A stretch of DNA of 44,321 nucleotides from Thermoplasmatales archaeon UBA447. Lineage in GTDB: Archaea > Thermoplasmatota > Thermoplasmata > Thermoplasmatales > Thermoplasmataceae. The notes beneath the pieces were generated by a model. That model was given only the letters and a program-made list of their open reading frames with translations, ran no database searches and was not told the DNA's origin. The translations under genes and the position numbers were made by a program. The stretch is from the NCBI GenBank assembly GCA_002503205.1, contig DARE01000014.1:1-44321 (forward strand), given 5' to 3'. This document shows positions 8,000-15,842 of this stretch, piece after piece (position 1 is the stretch's first letter; each line of letters begins with the position of its first letter).

Positions 8000-8944
8000 T
8001 AAGGTGTCTTAAGTTTCTGGAATAGCCAGACATATGTCATACATTATCTACCAGTTTATAATTTTGGGATATTACAACACAGCATATCCTGCCTATCATG
8101 ATCGGATAGACAATATAGTTTCGCCCGTTGAAAGGAAGAGAAAGTTCACTGACAGACAGATCCTTAAGATCCTCATCCTGTTGCAGATATCCGATATCTC
8201 ATACAGATCATCAGGGATATTCCTCATCAATCATGAGGAATATCTCAGGATGATTGGCCTCAAAGAAATAACATCATTCCAGACACTATCAAGAAGAGCA
8301 CGATCAATGGATCTCCATGCAATAAACCGTGAGATAGTATTCCTCCATTCCATGAAGGAATGTGCAGCCATTGATTCCTTCATGATCCACACATGCAAAT
8401 ATTCCACTGCAATGAGGAGAAAATACTGGGGAAATTACAGAGGTCCATATGACACTTTACATAGACGCCCTCCTGATCATGGTTTGGATCGTTCCAAAAG
8501 GGAATATCCATGATTCCCGCGTTTCCCATGACATGGTGGATTCTGTCAGGAATTTTTCTTATATCTTAGGGGATTCAGCCCATGATACCTCTGACATATA
8601 CGATTATGTGTTTTAGAACACACATTCTTTACGCATAATTGATACAAACAGAAGAAGAGGCATAGTTCCTGATCGACTTTCGGTGAACCGCAGGATTGGA
8701 ATCGATCTCAGGAGGGGATATTCTCCACTATATTCCCTCAGGTGGGAAATAGAGAGGACATTCTCCATCCTTGAAGAGAAAATAAAAACAGAGAATATCT
8801 GGTATGTCAGGAACAGATCACATGACACTGCAAATGCCCTTAAGGCAATTGCATACAATCTCATGATAATATCAAACATCAAAACAGGAAACAGGCGAAG
8901 GGAGATAATGAAAATCGTCAGTTGTTAAAATGTAAGACACCCTA
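8000..8944 (+). mobile_element. Decayed IS4/IS5-type insertion sequence, copy 1 (945 bp)
   Basis: The ends are near-perfect 12-bp inverted repeats: TAAGGTGTCTTA at 8000-8011 and TAAGACACCCTA at 8933-8944, with one mismatch. A perfect 9-bp direct repeat flanks them, so both boundaries are secure. Inside is one broken transposase gene. Compared with the second copy at 38232-39179, this copy lacks about 53 bp near 8445 and carries a nonsense codon. It lies just upstream of the antiporter gene and probably replaced part of its original upstream region. Confidence 0.88.
8034..8928 (+). pseudogene. DDE transposase, frameshifted and interrupted
   Basis: Reading starts at ATG 8034 and stays open to about 8445 (N-terminal domain and first catalytic Asp in C-A-A-I-D-S-F). 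A deletion of about 53 bp relative to the other copy then shifts the frame, removing the W-S-K-T-T-K-G-W-T-Y-G-R-K segment. Further on, L-G-D-S-A-H-D (second Asp) is readable, followed by a TAG at 8614-8616 where the other copy has a Glu codon. The C-terminal part with R-W-E-I-E-R-T-F-S (catalytic Glu) reads to the TAA at 8926-8928. No functional transposase can be made. Confidence 0.88.
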
Positions 8945-8953
8945 TGAGTAAAT
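8945..8953 (+). repeat. 9-bp target-site duplication, right copy
   Basis: TGAGTAAAT immediately right of the IS terminal repeat, identical to 7991-7999. Confidence 0.85.
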
Positions 8954-9016
8954 GAGCAATAATATAATTGAATTGTTAATCGCATAAACCCACTTTGAAA
9001 TAAATTAATATATGGT

Positions 9017-10198
9017 GTGCATGGGATTACATTGTCGCTAATACTTTCAATACTGATACTTCTAATCTCTGCACTCATTCTTGGGGAACTGTTTGAACAC
9101 TTCAAAATCCCTGCAGTAGTTGGAGAAATCATTGCAGGGGTCATATTGGGCCCTTCCGTCCTAAATCTAATCAGATCGAATTCTGTTCTTTCAGGAATTT
9201 CCGAAATCTCCCTGTTCTTCATAATACTCCTCATTGGTGTGGATCAGAGCACAGAAACCCTGAAACGGCATCTGGGTAAGGCATTTGCCCTCAGCTTGAG
9301 CAGTTTTATAGTCCCTTCAGCAATTATGTCAGCCATTGCATTTTATTTCTTTGGGCTTTCAGCATCCGAGTCAATTCTTGTGTCCGTTGCAGTAGGGGTC
9401 CCTTCAATATCCATAATTTCTGTGCTGGTCAGAGGCTATGGTATAGAGAAAAATGAGCTTGGAAAGATAATAATTGCCTCAGTGATTATAAGTGATACAA
9501 TTGCATTCACCGTTACTTCTGCGTTCAGGGATGCGAATACCTTCATCTTTGGCATTGTCAGTATTGTAATCTTCCTTATTCTTCTGTTTTTGCTTGACCT
9601 TGTCCTCAGATCTCATTCTAATGCGGTAAAGGAATTTTTTTCCAGAATAAGGGCCAGGGACAGGGGGGAAAAGGTGATTTTCGGCAGCATCATAGTTGGG
9701 GGACTTATAATTTCTGCCATTTTTGAGGTTATAGGAATAACATATGTACTTGGTGCTTTCTTCGCAGGGCTTCTGATCAATGAACTTGTAATTGGGGTGG
9801 AGTTGCAGGGGGTGCTTACACGAACACTGGGCAGGATAGATGACAGCTTCTTCATTCCAATATTCTTCGCAATTGCTGGCCTTGATTTTGTCATTCCGAG
9901 CGAACAGTATTTACTTCTGCTGGTTATCCTTCTTGTGATTTCTGGACTTTTTTCTACTCTTATCAACTACTTTACTTCGGGGTTCCTCCTTGGTAGGGAA
10001 TACAGCAGATCAGTCTCCGGCTTCCTTGGCGGAAGAGGGGCAGTTGGAATTGCAATCGCTACAGTTATCCTGTCAGCCGGCCTCATTGGCAAGGAGCTTT
10101 ACTCAACAATCATAATTACAACCATTGTGCTTTCGCTGGCGATACCACCCCTCATAGATCTCAAATCGAAGACAGTAGAACCCTCACTTAACGATTGA
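9017..10198 (+). CDS. Cation/proton antiporter, CPA2 (KefB/NapA-like)
   Basis: This 393-residue protein has about twelve membrane spans and exchanges monovalent cations for protons. Family features are the opening I-P-A-V-V-G-E-I-I-A-G-V-I-L-G-P (about residues 31-46), the acidic V-D-Q-S-T segment after the third helix, A-F-F-A-G-L-L-I-N-E (about 248-257), F-I-P-I-F-F-A-I-A-G-L-D-F and a glycine-rich G-F-L-G-G-R-G-A-V-G-I-A-I-A segment near residue 335. It lacks the RCK/TrkA nucleotide-binding C-terminus of KefB. The start is GTG 9017, with no better ATG in frame. Its last 15 bp overlap the convergent Lrp gene. Confidence 0.88.
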   Translation: MHGITLSLILSILILLISALILGELFEHFKIPAVVGEIIAGVILGPSVLNLIRSNSVLSGISEISLFFIILLIGVDQSTETLKRHLGKAFALSLSSFIVPSAIMSAIAFYFFGLSASESILVSVAVGVPSISIISVLVRGYGIEKNELGKIIIASVIISDTIAFTVTSAFRDANTFIFGIVSIVIFLILLFLLDLVLRSHSNAVKEFFSRIRARDRGEKVIFGSIIVGGLIISAIFEVIGITYVLGAFFAGLLINELVIGVELQGVLTRTLGRIDDSFFIPIFFAIAGLDFVIPSEQYLLLLVILLVISGLFSTLINYFTSGFLLGREYSRSVSGFLGGRGAVGIAIATVILSAGLIGKELYSTIIITTIVLSLAIPPLIDLKSKTVEPSLND

Positions 10199-10627
10199 GA
10201 ACACTGTTACAGTCTCGGTCTTCTCCACACCCTGTACTGTCCTGAGGCGGTCAAGTACAAAGTTACCAACCTCCTCCACAGATTTTGCCCTGACCTTTAT
10301 CAGCATGTCCCATTCACCTGCTATTATATAGACCTCCTCAACTTCCGGGAATGCTGCTATTCGGGATGCTATTTCCCGTTGGGATTTTCCAGAAGCTGCG
10401 TCAAAGGAAATGTAAATGAATCCCACTGTTGGAAGGCCAATGGCCTCGTAGTCGGGCACTACAGTGAATTTTTTGATAATCCCTTTCCTTATCATTCCCT
10501 GAATTCTCTCGTATACAGTTATTCTTGGAATATTGAGGGCATTTGAAATGTCAGATATCTTGTCCCTTCCATTTTCAGTAAGATACTCAAAAATCAACCT
10601 GTCTTTATCATCCATGTCCAACACCAT
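10184..10627 (-). CDS. Lrp/AsnC family transcriptional regulator
   Basis: A regulator of 147 residues. The N-terminal winged helix-turn-helix (D-K-D-R-L-I-F-E-Y-L ... I-S-N-A-L-N-I-P-R-I-T-V-Y-E-R-I) is followed by a RAM ligand-binding domain (P-E-V-E-E-V-Y-I-I-A-G-E-W-D-M-L-I-K-V). This is the standard size for feast/famine regulators, which bind amino acids and form dimers or octamers. A start at the ATG 10615 (M-D-D-K-D-R) is also possible and would fit a leaderless transcript from ATTTAAATAG at 10638-10647. It is divergent from the asparagine synthetase gene, and palindromes lie between them, so it probably regulates itself and that gene. Confidence 0.93.
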   Translation of the reverse strand: MVLDMDDKDRLIFEYLTENGRDKISDISNALNIPRITVYERIQGMIRKGIIKKFTVVPDYEAIGLPTVGFIYISFDAASGKSQREIASRIAAFPEVEEVYIIAGEWDMLIKVRAKSVEEVGNFVLDRLRTVQGVEKTETVTVFSIVK

Positions 10628-10648
10628 GTATTCTAACTATTTAAATTA

Positions 10649-10670
10649 GACATAACGTTCACATTATGCC
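10649..10670. promoter_or_regulatory. Probable Lrp operator (imperfect palindrome)
   Basis: A 22-bp dyad with half-sites GACATAACGTT and, on the other strand, GGCATAATGTG. It lies upstream of the Lrp gene start. A third half-site CCATAATGTTC occurs at 10691-10701, and a very similar dyad stands at 29790-29812. Assignment to this regulator is inference from position and symmetry. Confidence 0.5.
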
Positions 10671-10718
10671 TATATTAAACTGTAATATGACCATAATGTT
10701 CAATTTTTTATGACAATA

Positions 10719-10727
10719 GTTATATTG
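10719..10727 (+). promoter_or_regulatory. TATA box of the asparagine synthetase gene
   Basis: GTTATATTG is centred about 25 bp upstream of the ATG at 10748, as expected for a leaderless archaeal mRNA. The CATAATGTTC half-site at 10692-10701 is just upstream of it, where a bound regulator could act on TBP/TFB. Confidence 0.5.
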
Positions 10728-10747
10728 GACTCTTTAATTTTCCGGAT

Positions 10748-11680
10748 ATGGAAGCAACACTTGAGGGATCATTACGAGATCATCATGGAAAAAAGGAGCT
10801 TGAAGTTGCACTGAAACTGAACGGCTCAGTGAGATTAAGAATGGCGCAGTTTCTGCAGGAAAGGGGTTTCATAGAAATACCTCCTGTTATATATTCGACT
10901 GCAACGGATCCGTTAAACCATCCTGTGTACGATCCGTCATTTGATTACGAAGGGACGAGATACTCACTGACAAAGAGTATGATATTCCACAAACAGATTC
11001 TTGTACAGCGCTTTCCAAGAATTTACTCTTTCTCGCCAAATGTCAGGCTTGAAATGCCAGAAAAGGCTAAGACAGGAAGGCATCTGCTCGAATTCACGCA
11101 GTTGGACCTTGAGATGCTTGATGCCACAAGGGAGGAAGCAATGAGCCTCGGTGAGGATCTGTTCTGCGATCTCATCAGGCATGTAATGGAAAAGCATTCC
11201 AAAGATCTGAAGTCCATAGGCAGAACTCTTTCCGTCCCCTCAATGCCATTTAAAAAAGTCAGGTATATGGATGCAATAAAACAGTATGGGGATGATTTCG
11301 AGTCCATACTGTCAAAGGAAGCAAAAGAACCGTTCTGGATAATAGATATACCACTCCAGGCTCGTGAGTTCTACGACAGGGAAAGCGACACTGAAAAAGG
11401 CATACTCAACGATATGGATCTGATATATCCTGAGGGATTCTGTGAAGCACTTTCCGGAGGGGAGAGGGAATATGAAATAGGCAGGATCCTGGAGAGGGTG
11501 AAAGCCAAAAGCCAGTCTCCCGAGCAGTTTGAGTGGTTTATAGATGAAGCAAGATCAGGCCTCAGGCTTTCGGCCGGATTTGGAATAGGGATAGAAAGGC
11601 TGCTCAGATACATATGCGGATACAAAAGAATTGAGGATACCCATCCCTTCCCAAAGGTACCGGGCAAGAAATCTGTCTGA
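10748..11680 (+). CDS. Archaeal ammonia-dependent asparagine synthetase (AsnRS-like, AS-AR)
   Basis: This 310-residue class II aminoacyl-tRNA synthetase catalytic core has no N-terminal anticodon-binding OB domain. That architecture is known from the Pyrococcus abyssi enzyme that makes asparagine from aspartate, ATP and ammonia. Motif 2-like sequence is present around Y-S-F-S-P-N-V-R-L-E (about residues 94-103), and motif 3 is clear as G-F-G-I-G-I-E-R-L-L-R-Y-I near 277-289. The C-terminal P-F-P-K-V-P-G matches the end of AsnRS/AspRS enzymes. The gene is divergent from an Lrp/AsnC regulator. A tRNA-charging role is unlikely without the anticodon domain. Confidence 0.85.
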   Translation: MEATLEGSLRDHHGKKELEVALKLNGSVRLRMAQFLQERGFIEIPPVIYSTATDPLNHPVYDPSFDYEGTRYSLTKSMIFHKQILVQRFPRIYSFSPNVRLEMPEKAKTGRHLLEFTQLDLEMLDATREEAMSLGEDLFCDLIRHVMEKHSKDLKSIGRTLSVPSMPFKKVRYMDAIKQYGDDFESILSKEAKEPFWIIDIPLQAREFYDRESDTEKGILNDMDLIYPEGFCEALSGGEREYEIGRILERVKAKSQSPEQFEWFIDEARSGLRLSAGFGIGIERLLRYICGYKRIEDTHPFPKVPGKKSV

Positions 11681-11686
11681 TCACAT

Positions 11687-12703
11687 CTATGGGGGAATAA
11701 TTATTTCTCCTCCCATTTCGAAACCCTTTATTTCTTCACCCGAATACGAGCCCTGGACTGTGATCTCTTTAAATGAATCTGGGTCCATTATCTGTGTCTC
11801 TCCGTCTCTTCTGGACAGTACTATGTATTTCTTTATTGGCAAGGCTTCTCCTGTATACTGGAAAGGATTTGAATTGAACTCGTTCTGCCTTATGTGAATT
11901 GTTCTCCTTGAGCCTAAATCCATGAGAGTTATGTCTGAACTGGAGGAGGAAAGGAAGAGGAACCTCTCACCTCTCTTCAGTATAATGGCACCCTCAGGGA
12001 GATCCAGTATGCGCAGAAGAAATGTGTATCTGTACAGATCGTAACCTTCTGTGCGGCCAGCAAGCTTTTTGTTCTGAACCATCTCGCTGAAATACCTGTC
12101 ATGAATGAATTTGGCGATCTTTTCACCATCTGATTTGCTTCCCAGATAGAGATCAAAGCCTTCTTTCAGTCTCTGCTGCCTTGAAATAAAAGGGTTCTTT
12201 CCCTTGAGTTTCTCAGTCTCAAGAAATTCATTCACATCTTTCACTGCCTTATCTATTGCATCAGAATATTTTCTGCTGAATGACCTGATCTGAATGATCG
12301 ACTCATAATAAGAACCGGTCAGCCTGTTGCAAGCAGGGCAGCTGTTCTTCAAAATTGAAAGCTTTGCCTCCAGCTGTATTGGGGAGGATCTGTACTCTAA
12401 CCCATCAGTCAGCCTTACAATGAATTTAACCGACAGTTCCTCAATATCAAGATCAACGGAATCCCTGTCTATTTCCGGACGGAAATGCTCATCACTGACA
12501 CTGCAGAGGCTTAGCAGACGGGAGCTCAATGGAAGGTCATCCTTATTGTGGTACCACCTGTTACCTATCTTCAGTGAACCGCACTTGGGGCACAAGGTAA
12601 GAGGAAGTACCCCGGTGGCCGCAATTTTTGTCCTTGAAATTATGCAGTTCTCCCCTAACCCCTGGGAAACTGCCTCCTCATTGTCACACAGAATACATTT
12701 CAT
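11687..12703 (-). CDS. NMD3-like protein (archaeal NMD3 family)
   Basis: This 338-residue protein begins with zinc-binding pairs C-I-L-C (residues 3-6), L-C-P-K-C (about 37-41) and later C-P-A-C (about 122-125), followed by R-L-T-G-S-Y-Y-E-S-I-I-Q-I-R. This is the layout of the N-terminal half of NMD3, the eukaryotic factor that loads the export receptor on the large ribosomal subunit. Archaeal members lack the nuclear export tail, as here, and are thought to act in 50S biogenesis. The C-terminal half is beta-rich. The gene follows the acyl-CoA dehydrogenase gene on the same strand with a 2-bp gap. Confidence 0.8.
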   Translation of the reverse strand: MKCILCDNEEAVSQGLGENCIISRTKIAATGVLPLTLCPKCGSLKIGNRWYHNKDDLPLSSRLLSLCSVSDEHFRPEIDRDSVDLDIEELSVKFIVRLTDGLEYRSSPIQLEAKLSILKNSCPACNRLTGSYYESIIQIRSFSRKYSDAIDKAVKDVNEFLETEKLKGKNPFISRQQRLKEGFDLYLGSKSDGEKIAKFIHDRYFSEMVQNKKLAGRTEGYDLYRYTFLLRILDLPEGAIILKRGERFLFLSSSSSDITLMDLGSRRTIHIRQNEFNSNPFQYTGEALPIKKYIVLSRRDGETQIMDPDSFKEITVQGSYSGEEIKGFEMGGEIIIPP

Positions 12704-12705
12704 TC

Positions 12706-13857
12706 TTAAAGTCTCACTTTTCCTTCTCTGTACTGCTTTACTATGCCAAGTGCCACAAGCCTTTTCCTTATTTCAGTAGTTCCGGCACCAATCTGGCCGA
12801 GTATAGCGTCCCTCATAAGCCTTTCAGGTTCATTATCTTTTATATATCCATATCCTCCAAATATCTGTATTGCTTCTCTCGCAATGTACTCCGCAGATTC
12901 TGTGGAATGAAGTATTGCAGAGGCAGCACTTACAGAATCAAGAGGATCCCTTTCCAGGAGCCGAAGTGAGTCTTCAGCAAGCAGTCTGCTTGTCCGTAGC
13001 CTCGTATACATGTATGCAAGTTTCTCCTGAATTAACTGAAACTCGTAGAGATATTTTCCTGACTGTTTCCTTTCTGTTGAATATTTGAGTGCAAGTTCCA
13101 GTGCCCTTCTCGCCACGCCTATGAATATAAAACTGAGAATAACTCTTTCCGAGTTCAGTCCAGAAAGTATTATGCGTTTTCCATCCCCTTTTTTTCCTAT
13201 TAGCCTTTCATGCGGTATCTGCAATGAGTCAAAATAAATCTCTCCTGTAGGTGATCCCCTCATACCCATCTTGTCGAACTTCTTTCCCCGGCTGAAACCC
13301 TTATCATCTGAAAGGACGCAGTAGGCATTGTAATTCTCTCCAAATCTGGAGTATACAAGAAAAAGATCAGCAACTGGGGCATTTGTTATGAATGTCTTTG
13401 ACCCGGTTATACTGAAGCCATCACTATTCTCCGTGCTCGTTGTTTTCATATTTAGGGCATCTGAACCCGATTCCGGTTCAGTGAGTGCTAGGGAGCCTAT
13501 GAATTCACCAGACGCTAGTTTTGTTACATATTTCTCTCTAATCTCCTCTGAACCGTTTCTGTATAAATTGTCAAGGCAAAGGTTGCTGTGGGCCCCATAT
13601 GAAAGTGCCAGAGATGCGCTGTAATAACCAATTTCCTCCTCAATCATGGCCTGTGCTTCATATCCAAGGGATGATCCTCCATACTCCTCCGGTATGGTTA
13701 CGCCAAGGAATCCCATCCTGCCCATCTTTTTAAAAACATCCACAGGAAAATAGTCCTGGCTGTCCATCCTGGAAGATATGGGTTCAACCTCCCGTTTCAT
13801 GAATTCCCTGACGGTCTCCCTGAGAATGCTGTTTTCTTCCTCTCTATGCTCGGTCAT
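12706..13857 (-). CDS. Acyl-CoA dehydrogenase, isovaleryl-CoA dehydrogenase-like
   Basis: This 383-residue FAD flavoenzyme oxidises acyl-CoA to enoyl-CoA. Seen motifs are A-L-T-E-P-E-S-G-S-D (about 124-133, FAD/substrate), M-G-M-R-G-S-P-T-G-E-I (about 197-207) and Q-I-F-G-G-Y-G-Y near the C-terminus. The position of the usual catalytic Glu (I-Y-E-G-T-S in medium-chain enzymes) reads I-G-A-G-T-T, so that Glu is absent. A Glu instead sits in L-N-S-E-R (residue 237), matching the alternative catalytic base of isovaleryl-CoA dehydrogenases. A branched-chain acyl-CoA is therefore the likelier substrate. An electron transfer flavoprotein gene is not in the window. Confidence 0.88.
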   Translation of the reverse strand: MTEHREEENSILRETVREFMKREVEPISSRMDSQDYFPVDVFKKMGRMGFLGVTIPEEYGGSSLGYEAQAMIEEEIGYYSASLALSYGAHSNLCLDNLYRNGSEEIREKYVTKLASGEFIGSLALTEPESGSDALNMKTTSTENSDGFSITGSKTFITNAPVADLFLVYSRFGENYNAYCVLSDDKGFSRGKKFDKMGMRGSPTGEIYFDSLQIPHERLIGKKGDGKRIILSGLNSERVILSFIFIGVARRALELALKYSTERKQSGKYLYEFQLIQEKLAYMYTRLRTSRLLAEDSLRLLERDPLDSVSAASAILHSTESAEYIAREAIQIFGGYGYIKDNEPERLMRDAILGQIGAGTTEIRKRLVALGIVKQYREGKVRL

Positions 13858-13951
13858 AACTCTCTAATATGGAAAATGCCCCAATAAAGTTAATGAAACC
13901 TGGGCCGCTCTTATCATAAGAGTAACCCTGCCACAGAACAGTAAGGTTAAA

Positions 13952-13959
13952 TTTATATC
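13952..13959 (+). promoter_or_regulatory. TATA box of the rpo7 operon
   Basis: TTTATATC lies about 120 bp upstream of the rpo7 ATG. Start of transcription near 13983 would leave a leader of about 95 nt, unusually long for this genome, with GGTGA just before the start codon. Confidence 0.45.
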
Positions 13960-13986
13960 GCTTTTAATGATAACTCTTCCCAGTAT

Positions 13987-14023
13987 TGAACCAGCGTAAG
14001 CGCCGTGAGGTATTTCTGGTTCA
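13987..14023 (+). promoter_or_regulatory. Hairpin in the rpo7 leader
   Basis: TGAACCAG (13987-13994) and CTGGTTCA (14016-14023) are perfect 8-bp inverted arms around a 21-nt loop that itself contains GCGTAAGCGC. The hairpin would sit at the very 5' end of the predicted transcript. Confidence 0.4.
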
Positions 14024-14075
14024 GATGTTCCTTAGGATTTTCATGCAGAATGCATGGGATTAAGGTTGGTGAAAA

Positions 14076-14657
14076 ATGTATATAACGATTGAAGATGAAT
14101 ATATAGCCAGAATACCCCCCGAGCTTCTTTCTGAAGATTATGAAAAAGCAGTTCTGGAGGTATCCAAGACATCCCTCGAAGGTAGACTGGTAGATGTAAA
14201 GGAAGAGGGCAATGAGGATAGGATCCTGGGAAAATGCTTCGTTGTTTCTGTAACGGAAATAGAGACTGTTGGTGACGGAGCCATTGTCCATGGTGACGGC
14301 GGGGTTTATCAGGCAGTCAGATACAAGGCTCTTGCGTTCTATCCTGAACTTCAGGAAATAGTTGAGGGTGAAGTCACCTCGGTAAAGGAGTTTGGTGCAT
14401 TTGTGAAGTTTGGCCCATTTGAGGGTTTACTACATAAGGGACAGATTATGGATGATATAATCAGTGTTGACCTGTCAAACCAGAGATTCGTGGGAAAAGA
14501 GTCGAGGAAGGACCTGAAAGCAGGTGACATTGTGAGGGTGAAGATAGTCCACCTGAATTTGAGATCATCCACACTGGAAGGGAGCACAATAGGATTTACT
14601 ATGAAACAGATGGGGCTTGGAAAGCTCCAGTGGCTGGAAAAGAAGATGGAGAACTGA
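14076..14657 (+). CDS. rpo7: RNA polymerase subunit Rpo7 (RpoE', RPB7 homologue)
   Basis: This 193-residue protein is part of the polymerase stalk with Rpo4, helping promoter opening and binding nascent RNA. The N-terminal half is the RNP-like tip domain (M-Y-I-T-I-E-D ... I-P-P-E-L-L). The C-terminal half is an S1 domain from about residue 84 (I-V-E-G-E-V-T-S-V-K-E-F-G-A-F-V-K-F-G-P-F-E-G-L-L-H). A GGTGA ribosome site precedes the ATG. It opens the conserved archaeal cluster rpo7 - spt4 - DUF359 - rps24e - rps27ae, in which each following gene overlaps or nearly touches the last. Confidence 0.95.
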   Translation: MYITIEDEYIARIPPELLSEDYEKAVLEVSKTSLEGRLVDVKEEGNEDRILGKCFVVSVTEIETVGDGAIVHGDGGVYQAVRYKALAFYPELQEIVEGEVTSVKEFGAFVKFGPFEGLLHKGQIMDDIISVDLSNQRFVGKESRKDLKAGDIVRVKIVHLNLRSSTLEGSTIGFTMKQMGLGKLQWLEKKMEN

Positions 14658-14661
14658 TAAC

Positions 14662-14856
14662 ATGAAGGAAGTATTCAGGGCCTGCAAAAAATGCAAGTTG
14701 CTCACTGTTGACAAAAACTGCCCTATTCATGGGGAGGAGAAAACTTCCACGGAATGGTTTGGTTTTACCATAGTAACAGAACCCGGGCTTTCTGTTATCG
14801 CTGAAAAGGCCGGTATAACATCACCTGGAAATTATGCAATTAAAGTCAGGCAGTAA
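14662..14856 (+). CDS. spt4: Transcription elongation factor Spt4 (RpoE'')
   Basis: A small zinc protein of 64 residues that pairs with Spt5 to keep RNA polymerase processive. The zinc site is C-K-K-C (8-11) with Cys and His in N-C-P-I-H-G near residue 20, and the strand W-F-G-F-T-I-V follows. The start chosen is the ATG 4 bp after the rpo7 stop; an earlier in-frame ATG lies inside rpo7. Its 3' end overlaps the next gene by 23 bp. Confidence 0.92.
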   Translation: MKEVFRACKKCKLLTVDKNCPIHGEEKTSTEWFGFTIVTEPGLSVIAEKAGITSPGNYAIKVRQ

Positions 14857-15343
14857 GTTCGTTCTTTCTCAGGAGGTCATTGACGAAGTTACGGCATACG
14901 GCCATCGAATGTGCTCTGATCTTGAAATCCTCCGAGCTTCAGAGTCATCAAAAATTATTTCAGTTGGCGACGTAACCACATATAATCTTAAGAAAAAGGG
15001 TGTCCCAATACATATTGAGGTTGTAGATCTGAAAACACGCCGAGGCAAGGAGCGAGAATTTGCCTCTGTTTCTGGCGCTTACCACGTCAATAATGAAGCT
15101 GGAACATTGAGCCACGATCTTTTTCTTCTGATCAGGGAGATAATGCCAGTTGGAGGCCGAATTGAGGTCATCGGGGAGGAGGATCTGGCTGTGATACCAA
15201 TAATTTATTATTGTGACTTAAATACGGTTGTAGTATACGGCATACCTGGAAAAGGGATGGCTTGCATCACTGTTAACAGGTCTGTTAAAGAAAATATTGA
15301 GCAACTGGTAGAGAGGATCTCACATGGTAGAATTGAAAATTGA
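14834..15343 (+). CDS. GTP-dependent dephospho-CoA kinase (DUF359)
   Basis: A 169-residue member of DUF359, shown in Thermococcus to phosphorylate dephospho-CoA with GTP, the last step of archaeal coenzyme A synthesis. Family hallmarks are S-V-G-D-V-T-T-Y-N-L (about residue 42), I-E-V-V-D-L-K-T-R-R (about 59-68), a basic patch after it, and E-E-D-L-A-V-I-P-I-I (about 116-125) near the C-terminal G-I-P-G-K-G-M-A. It is translationally coupled to spt4 and overlaps rps24e by 20 bp. Association with the ribosomal genes is conserved in archaea and does not imply a ribosomal role. Confidence 0.88.
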   Translation: MQLKSGSKFVLSQEVIDEVTAYGHRMCSDLEILRASESSKIISVGDVTTYNLKKKGVPIHIEVVDLKTRRGKEREFASVSGAYHVNNEAGTLSHDLFLLIREIMPVGGRIEVIGEEDLAVIPIIYYCDLNTVVVYGIPGKGMACITVNRSVKENIEQLVERISHGRIEN

Positions 15344-15629
15344 ATCAGACAGGGAGAATAAACTCCTTCACAGAAAGGAGATACGCTACAGAGCTATATT
15401 CACTGGAAAGCCCACACCATCCAAGGAGGTTCTGCGTGATCTTATTTCCAAGAACCTTGGAGTTTCCAAGGAGCTTGTAATAGTGGACAGGAATATTCAG
15501 GAGACTGGGAAATCAGAGGTTATAGGCTATTCCAAGATATATTCAGACAAGGAGAGCGCAATGCTCTATGAGCCAGATTATGAACTCTTCAGAAATGGTC
15601 TAAAGACAAAGGAGGAGACTGCTCAATGA
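15324..15629 (+). CDS. rps24e: Ribosomal protein S24e
   Basis: A small-subunit protein of 101 residues found in archaea and eukaryotes. The pattern N-K-L-L-H-R-K-E-I (about 12-20), followed by T-P-S-K-E-V-L-R-D-L-I and G-Y-S-K-I-Y-S-D-K-E-S-A, is diagnostic. It overlaps the kinase gene upstream by 20 bp and rps27ae downstream by 4 bp. Confidence 0.95.
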   Translation: MVELKIESDRENKLLHRKEIRYRAIFTGKPTPSKEVLRDLISKNLGVSKELVIVDRNIQETGKSEVIGYSKIYSDKESAMLYEPDYELFRNGLKTKEETAQ

Positions 15630-15841
15630 TGAAGAGAGAACTCTACTCTGTAGAGAATGAAAAGATAAGCAGACAGAGGAGATTCTGCCCGAGATGCGGG
15701 CCTGGTGTTTTTCTTGCAGAGCATCCAAACCGGTTTTCATGCGGAAAATGCGGATATACCGAGACCAAGAAAGAAGGTTCAAAAGCGAAGCCACAGGCAG
15801 ATAACAAAAAAGAATCTGGAAAAGGAAAAAGCAAGAAATAA
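15626..15841 (+). CDS. rps27ae: Ribosomal protein S27ae
   Basis: A 71-residue zinc-ribbon ribosomal protein. The four zinc ligands are C-P-R-C (about 21-24) and C-G-K-C (about 38-41), with a Lys-rich C-terminal tail. In eukaryotes the homologue is fused to ubiquitin; the archaeal form, as here, has no ubiquitin part. Two consecutive ATG codons (15626 and 15629) can start it, and GGAGGAG at 15611-15617 serves as ribosome site. It is the last gene of the cluster, converging on the DUF2175 gene 1 bp away. Confidence 0.95.
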   Translation: MMKRELYSVENEKISRQRRFCPRCGPGVFLAEHPNRFSCGKCGYTETKKEGSKAKPQADNKKESGKGKSKK

Positions 15842-15842
15842 T

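Noticed and set aside
14005..14060. tRNA-like T-arm (GGTTCAGAT) before rpo7
   Set aside because: The flanking bases do not pair as a T-stem and no acceptor or anticodon arm can be built.
13953..14291. Minus-strand open frame of 112 codons overlapping the rpo7 leader
   Set aside because: It overlaps rpo7 antisense, has no recognisable family pattern and lies in the predicted leader and hairpin.
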